Source of the DNA: Colwellia hornerae
GTDB lineage: Bacteria > Pseudomonadota > Gammaproteobacteria > Enterobacterales > Alteromonadaceae
Reading direction: 5' to 3'
NCBI RefSeq assembly: GCF_007954355.1
Contig: NZ_VOLR01000009.1
Span: forward strand, 100,437 to 164,436
DNA length: 64,000 nt
The number at the start of each line of letters is the position of its first letter. Position 1 is the stretch's first letter. The notes under the pieces were generated by a model. That model saw nothing but the letters and a program-made list of their open reading frames with translations. It was not told the origin of the DNA and made no database searches. Positions 1 through 8,342 of this stretch are shown piece after piece. The position numbers and the translations under genes were made by a program.

Positions 1-1200
1 ATCAACCGGTACTACCGAAGTACCTTGATGTAATAACTGATGAAAAGCATGTTGACCGTTGGTGCCTTCTGCGCCCCAAATAACCGGACCTGTGGTACTA
101 CTGACTATTTCATTATTAAGCTGGCAGCTCTTACCATTAGACTCCATATCCATTTGTTGCACATAGGCTGGGAAACCTCGTAAATAATGACTGTAGGGTA
201 ATAAAGCATGCGTTTGACAACCAAAAAAGTTATGGTTCCACACCCCTAGCATCCCCATTAATACCGGTAAGTTTTGCTCAAACGGCGCTTCTTTAAAATG
301 CTGGTCAAGATCGGCTGCACCTTTAAGTAACTCAGTAAACCCCTGATTACCAATTGCCATCGCAATCGGCATACCAATAGCTGACCATAATGAATATCGC
401 CCCCCAACCCAATCCCACATCGGAAAAACATTGTCGCCACTGATACCAAACGCTACCGCTTTACTAACATTAGAAGAAATAGCAATGAAGTGTCGGTTTA
501 ACTGCTCAAAGGTAACACCATAATCATAAAACCATTGACGAGTAGACTCAGCATTAGTGAGGGTTTCCTGAGTATTAAAAGACTTTGAAGCGATCAATAC
601 CAAGGTTGTCTCTGGGTTTAAATTAGTTAAGACGTCATGTAGGTGATTACCATCGATATTAGCAACAAAATGCTGTTTAGGACCCCCCTGAACATAAGGT
701 TTTAATGAGGTGGTCACTATTTTAGGCCCTAAAAAAGAGCCGCCAATACCTAGATTTAAAACATCAGTAATACATTTGCCACTATAACCCAGCCACTGTT
801 GGTCACGGACTTGATTAACGACAGCTTCTACCTTAAGACGCACTGCTTTGATTTGAGGCATGATATCAACACCATCAACAAGTACCGGCTTGCTATCTTG
901 TTGTCTCAAAGCTGTGTGAAGTACCGATCTGTTCTCGGTATTATTAATCGGCGCACCGGCGAACATCGCATCTCGTTTTTCGGCTAATTGCGCTGATTGA
1001 GCTAAGTCCATTAATAAAGTACGCGTTTTTGCGGTAATGCGATTTTTTGAGTAATCGAGGTTTAAGCCACAAGCACTTAAGGATAGGCTTTCTGCTCGTT
1101 TTGGATCACTGGCAAACAAATCACGTAAATGACTACTTTCTACCTCAACTGAGTGTTGTTGAAGTTCTCGCCACTTATCGTTAAACGTATCCATTAACAT
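1..1200 (-). CDS. pgi: Glucose-6-phosphate isomerase, C-terminus cut by window edge
   Basis: Interconverts glucose-6-phosphate and fructose-6-phosphate in the cytoplasm. Translating the minus strand from the ATG at 1200 gives 400 codons without a stop, running off the left edge. The full family protein is about 550 residues, so roughly the last 150 are missing. The family's glycine-rich segment (LNLGIGGSFLGPK), the sugar-binding ASKSFNTQET, WDWVGGRYSLWS and the catalytic-Glu stretch GAEGTNGQHAFHQLLHQGT are all readable. The start is chosen because TTTAGGAAA lies just upstream and the protein begins MLMDTFNDKW. It is third in a nupC-tal-pgi run. The start region is duplicated upstream (1178-1258). 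Together with tal it would feed ribose-derived sugar phosphates into central metabolism. Confidence 0.97.
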   Translation of the reverse strand, partial: MLMDTFNDKWRELQQHSVEVESSHLRDLFASDPKRAESLSLSACGLNLDYSKNRITAKTRTLLMDLAQSAQLAEKRDAMFAGAPINNTENRSVLHTALRQQDSKPVLVDGVDIMPQIKAVRLKVEAVVNQVRDQQWLGYSGKCITDVLNLGIGGSFLGPKIVTTSLKPYVQGGPKQHFVANIDGNHLHDVLTNLNPETTLVLIASKSFNTQETLTNAESTRQWFYDYGVTFEQLNRHFIAISSNVSKAVAFGISGDNVFPMWDWVGGRYSLWSAIGMPIAMAIGNQGFTELLKGAADLDQHFKEAPFEQNLPVLMGMLGVWNHNFFGCQTHALLPYSHYLRGFPAYVQQMDMESNGKSCQLNNEIVSSTTGPVIWGAEGTNGQHAFHQLLHQGTSVVPVD

Positions 1201-1258
1201 GAGTGATTTCCTAAAGTGTCGTTAAAAGTATCCATTAACATGAACGGTTTCCTAAAGT
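1178..1258. repeat. 40-bp direct duplication of the pgi start region
   Basis: Copies at 1178-1217 and 1219-1258 differ at 4 of 40 positions, with an offset of 41 bp. Each carries the ribosome binding site and the ATGTTAATG start of pgi. Because 41 is not a multiple of 3, the upstream copy opens a different frame. Confidence 0.9.
1194..1241 (-). CDS. Possible 15-codon leader peptide before pgi
   Basis: The upstream duplicated start (ATG at 1241, preceded by TTTAGGAAA) reads MLMDTFNDTLGNHSC and stops at 1196-1194. That stop lies 1 nt past the pgi ATG (1200-1198), so the minicistron overlaps the pgi start. Geometry of this kind can couple translation, or it may only be a by-product of the duplication. 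The sequence shows the frame; expression is not known. Confidence 0.3.
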   Translation of the reverse strand: MLMDTFNDTLGNHSC

Positions 1259-1262
1259 TATC

Positions 1263-2234
1263 TTAAAATAATTGGCTGAGTTGTACTTCGAGCTTGCACT
1301 GGTCAATGGCAAAGTTACGAATACCTTCTGCTAGTTTCTCTGTTGCCATAGCATCTTGGTTCATTTCCCAGCGAAATTGAGCTTGTGTTAATGCTGCGGG
1401 TTTATCTTGGATACGAGTTGCGGGCATTAATTGCTGTGTTATCCGTTGATAATTTTCTGATAATTCACTCATTAATGGTGGACTAATCGTTAATCTATCG
1501 CAGCCTGCAAGCGCGATAACTTCATCGATATTACGAAAGCTAGCGCCCATTACCACAGTGTTGTAATCATGCTGTTTATAATAATCAAAAATTTCTGTCA
1601 CTGAAATCACCCCAGGATCTTCGCTGGCTAAATAGCTATCACGACCAGTATCTTTTTTATGCCAATCAAGAATTCGGCCAACAAAAGGTGAAATTAAATA
1701 CACTTGTGCTTCGGCGCAGGCTTTTGCTTGAGCGAAGCTAAATAACAAGGTTAGGTTACATTGAATACCCTCTTGCTCAAGTTGTTTAGCGGCTTGAATA
1801 CCTTCCCAAGTTGACGCCATTTTTATTAAAATACGCTCTTTGCCAACACCAGCTTCTTGATACATAGCGATAAGTTGACGGGCTTTAACAATACTGGCCT
1901 CTTTGTCAAAGGATAAACGTGCATCTACTTCGGTTGAAATACGACCCGGTACAATCGCTAGAATTTCTAAGCCGATTAACACCGATAACTTATCAGCGGC
2001 AAGACTGACTTCAATGGCTCTGTTGTCGGTCCGACTTTTTGCCCAATTAACCGCCTCTGTTAACAGGTTTTGATAGGCGGGGATAGCGGCCGCTTTTAAT
2101 AATAATGAAGGATTAGTGGTCGCATCCATCGGTGAAAATTTTGCGATGGCTTCAATATCGCCGGTATCAGCAACGACCGTTGTCATGGTTTTTAATTGTT
2201 CAAGTTGAGAAAATTGAGATAATTGTGCTTGCAT
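1263..2234 (-). CDS. tal: Transaldolase
   Basis: Transfers a dihydroxyacetone unit between sedoheptulose-7-phosphate and glyceraldehyde-3-phosphate in the non-oxidative pentose phosphate pathway. The 323 residues match the TalB class in length. [11 protein letters not shown] near residue 40 and the Schiff-base lysine in [11 protein letters not shown] (about K138) are present. It sits 52 nt after nupC and 62 nt before pgi on the same strand, so co-transcription is likely. The context suggests it processes ribose phosphate released from nucleosides, with transketolase encoded 30 kb away in the same locus. Confidence 0.96.
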   Translation of the reverse strand: MQAQLSQFSQLEQLKTMTTVVADTGDIEAIAKFSPMDATTNPSLLLKAAAIPAYQNLLTEAVNWAKSRTDNRAIEVSLAADKLSVLIGLEILAIVPGRISTEVDARLSFDKEASIVKARQLIAMYQEAGVGKERILIKMASTWEGIQAAKQLEQEGIQCNLTLLFSFAQAKACAEAQVYLISPFVGRILDWHKKDTGRDSYLASEDPGVISVTEIFDYYKQHDYNTVVMGASFRNIDEVIALAGCDRLTISPPLMSELSENYQRITQQLMPATRIQDKPAALTQAQFRWEMNQDAMATEKLAEGIRNFAIDQCKLEVQLSQLF

Positions 2235-2286
2235 AATAATTCCTATTAAAAGTGTCTGGTTATTCGTATAAATTAATAGCGGTAAA

Positions 2287-3507
2287 TTAGATAAAAATTC
2301 CCGCGATAGTTGCGCTCATCAGGTTAGCCATTGCCCCAGCTAAAACCGCTTTCATGCCGAGCTTAGCAATGTCAGGTCGACGAGACGGTGCCATGTTACC
2401 CATGCCACCTAATAAAATAGCGACTGAAGAGAGGTTGGCAAAGCCACAAAGTGCAAAGGTAATAATGGCTTGGGTTCTGACGCTTAATTGGTCAGCAACG
2501 GTAATAAAATCTAGATAAGCAACGAATTCATTGATAATAATTTTTTGCCCAAGAAAGCTCCCAGCCATGTTTGCTTCATGCCAAGGAATACCAATAAGGT
2601 AAGCGACAGGTTGAAAAACATAACCTAAAATCAATTGTAAGCTTAGGTTTTGTAAGCCAAACCATTCTCCAAACCCACCTAACAAACCATTTACCATAGC
2701 CAATAGAGCAACAAAGGCTAGTAACATAGCACCGACATTTAGGGCAAGCATCATGCCATTAGATGCGCCTGTTGCCGCAGCATCAATAACATTAACGGCC
2801 TCTTTCGCATCACTTTTCATATCATCTAAATTATCATTTGGCTGTTCGGTTTCAGGCACTAACATTTTTGCCATCAGTAAACCGCCAGGTGCTGCCATAA
2901 AGCTCGCTGCGATAAGATATTTTAAATCAATACCAATACCAGCGTAGCCTGCGACTACAGAGCCTGCCACCGAAGCTAGGCCACCAACCATTACCGCAAA
3001 AAGTTCAGAGCGGGTCATCTTAGGAAGAAAAGGTTTAATGACTAACGGCGCTTCTGTTTGACCAACAAAAATATTTGCAGTCGCTGACATAGACTCTGCT
3101 TGACTGGTTTTAAGCAGTTTTTGTAACCCACCACCAATAAATTTAATCACTAACTCCATGACACCAATATAATAAAGTACGGCAATCAATGCGGAGAAAA
3201 ATACGATGACGGGTAAGACATGGAAAGCAAACATAAAGCCTAAGCTTTTTTCACCAATTTGTTCACCAAATATAAAGCTAATACCGTCATTGGCATAGCC
3301 AATAACGCTAGATACACCGCTAGCAACACTGAGTAAGATGTCTTTACCTGCGGGGATATACAATACAAAAGCACCCAGTGATATTTGTAACACTAGTGCG
3401 CCAATAATCGTCCGCCAATTAATGTTCTTTCTATCTGACGAGGCGAAATAGGCAATAGCTAACAGGACAAAAATCCCCAAGATGCTGCGTAATATATTTG
3501 TATCCAT
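2287..3507 (-). CDS. nupC: NupC-type concentrative nucleoside transporter
   Basis: An inner-membrane, cation-coupled nucleoside importer of the CNT family. The 406 residues are hydrophobic throughout. The family signatures [13 protein letters not shown] (about 165-177) and [17 protein letters not shown] (about 360-376) are present. It is the first gene of a nupC-tal-pgi run, about 105 bp downstream of a perfect palindrome (3606-3633) that matches the locus-wide operator motif. It fits the locus as the uptake step between secreted nucleases/phosphatase and adenosine deaminase/PNP. Substrate range (purine versus pyrimidine nucleosides) cannot be told from sequence. Confidence 0.93.
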   Translation of the reverse strand: MDTNILRSILGIFVLLAIAYFASSDRKNINWRTIIGALVLQISLGAFVLYIPAGKDILLSVASGVSSVIGYANDGISFIFGEQIGEKSLGFMFAFHVLPVIVFFSALIAVLYYIGVMELVIKFIGGGLQKLLKTSQAESMSATANIFVGQTEAPLVIKPFLPKMTRSELFAVMVGGLASVAGSVVAGYAGIGIDLKYLIAASFMAAPGGLLMAKMLVPETEQPNDNLDDMKSDAKEAVNVIDAAATGASNGMMLALNVGAMLLAFVALLAMVNGLLGGFGEWFGLQNLSLQLILGYVFQPVAYLIGIPWHEANMAGSFLGQKIIINEFVAYLDFITVADQLSVRTQAIITFALCGFANLSSVAILLGGMGNMAPSRRPDIAKLGMKAVLAGAMANLMSATIAGIFI

Positions 3508-3611
3508 GTTATTCCCTGTTGTTTTTAATATTTCTTATTATTTTTATCACGGCGGAGACTAAGACCAAATACAACATATTTTATTTATTTTTGAGTATTG
3601 ATTTTAAAAAC

Positions 3612-3627
3612 CTGACTATATAGTCAG
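3612..3627. promoter_or_regulatory. Candidate RutR-like operator upstream of nupC-tal-pgi
   Basis: CTGACTATATAGTCAG, the core of a perfect 28-bp palindrome at 3606-3633. It matches TTGAC-N6-GTCAA with one change per half. It lies about 105 bp upstream of the nupC ATG. Alternative reading: the stem CCTGAC/GTCAGG with five flanking A/T pairs could also form a terminator-like hairpin. The shared motif with six other sites favours an operator. Confidence 0.55.
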
Positions 3628-3764
3628 GTTTTTAATCTAAACTAAGATACTACTGAGGTCAATAGGATATTATCGAATAAAATATTAATCGCCCAAAGAG
3701 CTAGGATAAAATGATCAACGAGGGAGACCATCCACAGTGGAAATATTTATTATAAAATATGATG

Positions 3765-3801
3765 TTGCTCAACTAAGCGATTTAATCACTTAGTTGAGCA
3801 A
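3765..3801 (-). terminator. Hairpin after the add-lipoprotein operon
   Basis: Perfect 13-bp stem (TTGCTCAACTAAG with its complement, 11-nt loop), 91 nt after the lipoprotein stop. No clear U-tract follows on the minus strand, so it may be a 3'-end stabiliser or a non-canonical terminator. Confidence 0.55.
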
Positions 3802-3891
3802 ATATTCTAGGCTTTACCTTGGGGTAAGTAAGTCGATTAGATGTTAATTATCTTCCAATAAATAGCGATGATTACAAGCGTAACGTGAGAG

Positions 3892-4584
3892 CTAAATTAA
3901 TTGCTTGATAATTGTTAACAAAGTGTCTGCAGCACTGCCTTTATTCACTAATACTGGTTCGGTGTTATCGATTTTCAAGGTATTATTACTGACATCAAAA
4001 ACATAAACTCCTTGGTGAGATTTTTGATTCTTTTCTATCGACTGTATTCTTACCACTGCCTTGTATTTACTACCAATATGGCTTGAAGAATGCTGTTTAA
4101 TAAAATACTCATTGACATTATCCGCAGCGACATATTCAAAAACACCACCGGTTATATCTTCACCAGTACCGGGCTTCCACTCCATCTGCCAACCACTTTT
4201 TTGCATACAAGTGGAAAATATTGTTTCTCGTGCTTTTTTCGCCAACGATACTGCAGTATAGTCACACTTCAAAGCGGGAGAAGAATAGCACATCCCAAGT
4301 CTAGCTCCAGTCAGCCCAGAGCATTCATTTTTAGCCGGTAAGTAACAATCTGGCTCGGGAATAGCGAGCTTGTTTTCTTCGACCTGACAACTGCCCTTAT
4401 TTTTCGCAAACTCTGTTTCAAAGTGACTGCTGGAAAGGTTCGATAGTGACGTGTTGTTCCAGTAGTACTCGCCAAGTTGACCAAAGTTATATTGTTTGGG
4501 CGTTTTTGCACAACTTGCAACAACGAATAGACTCATGAGTATTATCAAGGTTTTTTTCAACGTAATTCCTTCCGTTATTTTCAT
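3892..4584 (-). CDS. Cysteine-rich lipoprotein of unknown function in the add operon
   Basis: I do not recognise the family. The protein is 230 residues from the ATG at 4584, with a hydrophobic stretch ending in a lipobox (FVVASC, Cys about residue 25). Six further cysteines lie in the mature part, consistent with disulfides in the periplasm or at the cell surface. A TTG at 4560 has an equally spaced AAGGA site and would give a cleaner signal sequence (MKKTLIILMSLFVVASC), so the true start is uncertain. It begins 10 nt after the add stop and is followed by a hairpin, so it is probably co-transcribed with add and shares its operators. A role in nucleoside or nucleotide handling at the envelope is inference from position only. 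Confidence 0.75.
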   Translation of the reverse strand: MKITEGITLKKTLIILMSLFVVASCAKTPKQYNFGQLGEYYWNNTSLSNLSSSHFETEFAKNKGSCQVEENKLAIPEPDCYLPAKNECSGLTGARLGMCYSSPALKCDYTAVSLAKKARETIFSTCMQKSGWQMEWKPGTGEDITGGVFEYVAADNVNEYFIKQHSSSHIGSKYKAVVRIQSIEKNQKSHQGVYVFDVSNNTLKIDNTEPVLVNKGSAADTLLTIIKQLI

Positions 4585-4594
4585 TGTAATTCCT

Positions 4595-5611
4595 TTACTT
4601 TTTTAAAGTAGCTTGCTTTAAAGTTAATTTTTCACTATCAGATAAAAAGGCCATCTTAAGAGCATTTTCCTGTAATATTCGACACTGCGCGTTACTAAGA
4701 CCCGCTTCAAGTGCAGCGTGTTGATATTCATAGTTAATGTCACATCCCTGCACGGCAGGATCATCACTGTTTAAGCAAACAAGCAGACCTTTATCAAGAA
4801 AAGTCGTAACGGGGTGCTGACTAAGATTTTTCACTGTCCCTGTTTGATAGTTTGACGTTAGACATGATTCAATCGCAATATTATGTTGGTACATATAATC
4901 CATTAATTTTTCATCACCCACCGCATGAGTACCATGACCAATTCGGCTTGCATGCAGTTCATTTATCGCTTGATAAATACTCGAGGCTCCATCGGCTTCA
5001 CCAGCGTGAATAGTCACCTGTAAGCCGGCTTTATCTACTAAAGCGAAGTGCTCAACAAATAACGTGCCGGGCTTACCTAACTCATCACCCGCTAAATCTA
5101 CCGCAATTAGCTGATTTTTATGGGCAAGTAAGGCATGTAACTCTTCAAAGCAAGCATTAACGCCAAAAGTACGACTTAAAATACCTATCAGGTTAATTTG
5201 AACAGCAAAATCTTTTTGCGCCAATTTAACGCCGTCTACCACCGCAGCAACCACATCGGTAACATTGAGCTTATGCGCCATTGCCATATAATAAGGAGAG
5301 AATCTTAACTCAGCATAATCAAGCCCTTGCAAAAAAGCATCTTCAACGTTTTCATAAGCGATACGCTTACAGGCCTCTAGATTAACTAACACGCTCACGC
5401 CATAATCAAGTTTTTGTAAAAAAGACACTAAGTTGCTTTCTTTACCTTGAATTTGCACATGCTGCAGTAAATCAGCCAAGTTGTCTGCAGGTAATTCGAT
5501 ACCATGTTGTTGACCTAATTCCAGAATCGTTTGGGCTCTGATATTGCCATCTAAATGGCGGTGTAAATCAATAAAGGGAATATCTCTAAACATTCTACTA
5601 TTCCTTAACAT
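4595..5611 (-). CDS. add: Adenosine deaminase
   Basis: Deaminates (deoxy)adenosine to (deoxy)inosine in the cytoplasm, the entry step to purine breakdown. The 338 residues are close to the usual 333. Zinc and substrate motifs are clear: DLHRHLDGN at the N-terminus, [18 protein letters not shown] and [10 protein letters not shown]. It is the first gene of a two-gene operon with the downstream lipoprotein. It is divergent from the phosphodiesterase/phosphatase fusion across a 150-bp spacer that holds two TTGAC-N6-GTCAA sites. The inosine produced is the substrate of DeoD, encoded 21 kb away in the same locus. Confidence 0.95.
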   Translation of the reverse strand: MLRNSRMFRDIPFIDLHRHLDGNIRAQTILELGQQHGIELPADNLADLLQHVQIQGKESNLVSFLQKLDYGVSVLVNLEACKRIAYENVEDAFLQGLDYAELRFSPYYMAMAHKLNVTDVVAAVVDGVKLAQKDFAVQINLIGILSRTFGVNACFEELHALLAHKNQLIAVDLAGDELGKPGTLFVEHFALVDKAGLQVTIHAGEADGASSIYQAINELHASRIGHGTHAVGDEKLMDYMYQHNIAIESCLTSNYQTGTVKNLSQHPVTTFLDKGLLVCLNSDDPAVQGCDINYEYQHAALEAGLSNAQCRILQENALKMAFLSDSEKLTLKQATLKK

Positions 5612-5643
5612 TTTATCTGTTTATAATCATGGGCAAAGAATAC

Positions 5644-5659
5644 TTGACCATATGGTTAA
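5644..5659. promoter_or_regulatory. Candidate RutR-like operator (add proximal)
   Basis: TTGACCATATGGTTAA, one mismatch from the E. coli RutR consensus TTGACCAnnTGGTCAA (Shimada et al. consensus, from memory). It lies 33-48 bp upstream of the add ATG, within reach of the divergent 5762 gene. Confidence 0.65.
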
Positions 5660-5674
5660 TTTATTTTACATTCT

Positions 5675-5708
5675 AAACATAACCTGACACAAGTGACAAG
5701 TTATGTTT
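5675..5708. promoter_or_regulatory. Extended 34-bp palindrome with second candidate operator
   Basis: The 9-bp outer arms AAACATAAC and GTTATGTTT are perfect complements. The centre holds CTGACACAAGTGACAA (5684-5699), a variant of TTGAC-N6-GTCAA. Only 3 of 17 base pairs are mismatched. Its motif start lies 40 bp from the add-proximal site, about four helical turns, so the two could be bound together. It lies 54-87 bp upstream of the phosphatase fusion start. Confidence 0.6.
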
Positions 5709-5761
5709 GATTGATGACTTATTCACCTATTAATATAAGCACATGAAATTGTGATAAATAT

Positions 5762-8257
5762 ATGAATTTTAAAATACAATCGCTTACTGAAATTAAATAT
5801 AAAAATGAGCATAAATCGCTGAAATTAAATTTTATTCAGTTAACTTTACCGTTTTTATTATCTGTTTTTGTCACTCAGGCATTGGCTATTCAAGTCGAAA
5901 TAGACCATCAACCTAAAATTAAAGTAGCAACATTTAATGTCAGTATGGATGCAACAAACTACTTACCTGACAATATAATAGGATCGGGTGTTGAACTTAT
6001 CGCTGCCCTTAAAGACGATCGTCAACAAATTAAAAACATTGCTGAAATTATTCAACGTAACCGCCCTGATATTATTCTCCTTAATGAATTTGACTATATC
6101 GCCAATCCAGAGCAAGGCGTTGAAATATTTTTAAAGGAGTATTTAGGTAAATCACAACAGGGGATCGCCGCCATTGATTACCCATATTATTATTTTGCTC
6201 CAGTTAATACCGGTGTAAGTACGCCTTTTGACTTGGACAATAACGGTAAAAAAACCAATAACCTTGGCGACGCTCAAGGCTTTGGTCACTTCCCAGGTCA
6301 TTTTGGTATGTTGGTGCTCTCTAAATATCCAATTGTTGAGGACAGTATTAGAACTTTCCAACATTTCCTTTGGAAAGATATGCCCAATGCCATAGTGCCA
6401 ATCGATCCGAATACGAAAGAGCACTGGTATAACGAACAAGAATGGCAAATGCTGCGTTTATCGTCTAAATCGCACTGGGATATTCCTATTAATGTCCAAG
6501 GTAAACTTGTTCATATACTAGCAAGCCACCCGACACCACCGGTATTCGACGGTAACGAAGACCGTAATGGTGCAAGAAACCATGACGAAATACGCTTTTG
6601 GCAAGACTATATTACCCCAGAAAAAGGCGACTATATTTACGATGACCAAGGTGGTAAAGGCGGGTTAACGTTAAATAGCCGTTTTGTAATTTTAGGTGAT
6701 CAAAATGCCTCTAAAGATGAAGGTGCTGCCCGCAAAGATGGCATTAGTAAACTATTGGCTAGCCCTTTTATTAATAATGATATGACACCTGCTAGCGTCG
6801 CTGGAATAAAAAATAGTAATAGCGCTTTTGCCGCTAACCATACCGCTGGCTGGGGTATGCAAGCAGACTATGTTTTACCTTCGCGCTTTGGCATTAACCT
6901 ACAAAACAATGGTGTGTTTTGGCCAGAGCAGAACGGCCCACTTTATCGCTTAATTGAAACCCGCTCCGCTTCATCTGATCACCGTTTGGTTTGGGCTGAT
7001 TTAACTTTAACAGCCAAAGTTAAGCCAGCTAAAAATATTATCATGGTTATTGGTGATGGAATGGGACCCGCTTACACCACTGGTTATCGTTATTATATGG
7101 ATAATATAAACACACCGCTGGTAGAGACCACTATTTTTGATGAACTGCTAACAGGTATGGTCAGTACTTATCCGGTTAATAGCCAAGGTTATGTTACCGA
7201 CTCTGCCGCAGCCGCTACCGCATTATCTACCGGTCATAAAACCTATAACGGTGCTATTGGCGTTGACGTTAATAAAAAACCACTATTAACCATAATGGAA
7301 CACGCAAAACAATTAGGTAAAAAAACTGGCTTAGTGGTTACCTCCCAAATCAATCATGCCACGCCTGCTGCCTATTTTTCTCACAATGAAAGTCGTAAAA
7401 ATTACAATGAAATTGCCGACAGTTACTTTGACGACAAAATTAAGGGTCACTTTAAGGCAGATTTAATGCTCGGCGGTGGTAGCAAATATTTTATTCGCCC
7501 AGACAGAGACTTAGTCAGCGAATTCAAGCAGGCAGGTTTTCAATATATTAGTGACTTATCAACACTTACTTCACTTAATAAACATCAGCCAATATTAGGT
7601 TTATTTGCTGAAGTAGGCCTGCCTTGGACACTTGATAATAAAAATGAAAATCATTTACTGGCGATGACTAAAACTGCTGTACAACATTTAGAGAATAATG
7701 AAGGTTACGTGCTGCTTGTAGAAGCAAGTCAAATAGACTGGGCGGGTCATAGTAATGATATTGCTGCTGCTATGGCTGAAATGCAAGATTTAGCCGAAAC
7801 ACTCACTTGGTTGAAAAACTATGTCGAAAATCGTGATGACACTTTATTAGTTGCCACAGCAGATCATAGTACGGGTGGCTTAACCCTTGGTGCTAACGGC
7901 GATTATCGTTGGCAGCCTGAGTTTTTGAAAAACTTAACCCTATCGCCAAAAAGTATTGCAGCAAAATTGGCGCAGAAAAACATGCCCCTTTCTGCTCAGC
8001 AATTATCCAACGCACTTGGTTTTATCGTTACTGACCAAGAAGCTAATTTATTTATCGATAGTAACGATGAAAAATCTATCTATGGGCAAATAAAGTTATT
8101 AATTGATGCAAAAACCAACACCGGTTGGACTTCGGGTGGTCATACTGGCATAGACGTACAAGTCTTTGCCACAGGTCATGGCGGTAAAGCATTTAACCGA
8201 CAGCAAACTAATACCGACATAGCTAAGCAACTCTTTAAAGTGCTTGGAGACAATTAA
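5762..8257 (+). CDS. Secreted endonuclease/exonuclease/phosphatase-alkaline phosphatase fusion
   Basis: An 831-residue two-domain protein. A long N-terminal extension is followed by a hydrophobic core (about 25-40) and a likely cleavage after ALA (about residue 42), so it is probably exported. Residues about 50-405 form an EEP-family phosphodiesterase fold: KVATFNVSMD, IILLNEFDY, VILGDQNASKD and SSDHRLVW. Residues about 411-830 are an alkaline phosphatase: IIMVIGDGMG, catalytic serine S481 in VTDSAAAATA, ASQIDWAGHSND, ATADHSTGG and GGHTG. The pair could cut phosphodiesters and remove terminal phosphate, giving transportable nucleosides; this is inferred from the domains. It faces add across an operator-bearing spacer and precedes another nuclease by 85 bp. 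Confidence 0.9.
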   Translation: MNFKIQSLTEIKYKNEHKSLKLNFIQLTLPFLLSVFVTQALAIQVEIDHQPKIKVATFNVSMDATNYLPDNIIGSGVELIAALKDDRQQIKNIAEIIQRNRPDIILLNEFDYIANPEQGVEIFLKEYLGKSQQGIAAIDYPYYYFAPVNTGVSTPFDLDNNGKKTNNLGDAQGFGHFPGHFGMLVLSKYPIVEDSIRTFQHFLWKDMPNAIVPIDPNTKEHWYNEQEWQMLRLSSKSHWDIPINVQGKLVHILASHPTPPVFDGNEDRNGARNHDEIRFWQDYITPEKGDYIYDDQGGKGGLTLNSRFVILGDQNASKDEGAARKDGISKLLASPFINNDMTPASVAGIKNSNSAFAANHTAGWGMQADYVLPSRFGINLQNNGVFWPEQNGPLYRLIETRSASSDHRLVWADLTLTAKVKPAKNIIMVIGDGMGPAYTTGYRYYMDNINTPLVETTIFDELLTGMVSTYPVNSQGYVTDSAAAATALSTGHKTYNGAIGVDVNKKPLLTIMEHAKQLGKKTGLVVTSQINHATPAAYFSHNESRKNYNEIADSYFDDKIKGHFKADLMLGGGSKYFIRPDRDLVSEFKQAGFQYISDLSTLTSLNKHQPILGLFAEVGLPWTLDNKNENHLLAMTKTAVQHLENNEGYVLLVEASQIDWAGHSNDIAAAMAEMQDLAETLTWLKNYVENRDDTLLVATADHSTGGLTLGANGDYRWQPEFLKNLTLSPKSIAAKLAQKNMPLSAQQLSNALGFIVTDQEANLFIDSNDEKSIYGQIKLLIDAKTNTGWTSGGHTGIDVQVFATGHGGKAFNRQQTNTDIAKQLFKVLGDN

Positions 8258-8342
8258 CGCAGATTCACTAACGGTCATTAATGACTGAACAATACTAACT
8301 AAAAGACTCAATACCATTGAGCAAATAACCTAAAGGAAAATT

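Larger units (their letters stand above)
3508..3891. other. Intergenic region: nupC promoter side and 3' end of the add operon
   Basis: No gene is seen. The region holds two palindromes: one at 3606-3633 near nupC, and a 13-bp stem hairpin at 3765-3801 after the lipoprotein gene. The rest is AT-rich. Confidence 0.7.

Noticed and set aside
8274..8285. Palindrome GTCATTAATGAC before the lamin-tail nuclease
   Set aside because: The half-sites are in the opposite order to the locus motif and it sits in a short gap within a likely operon.
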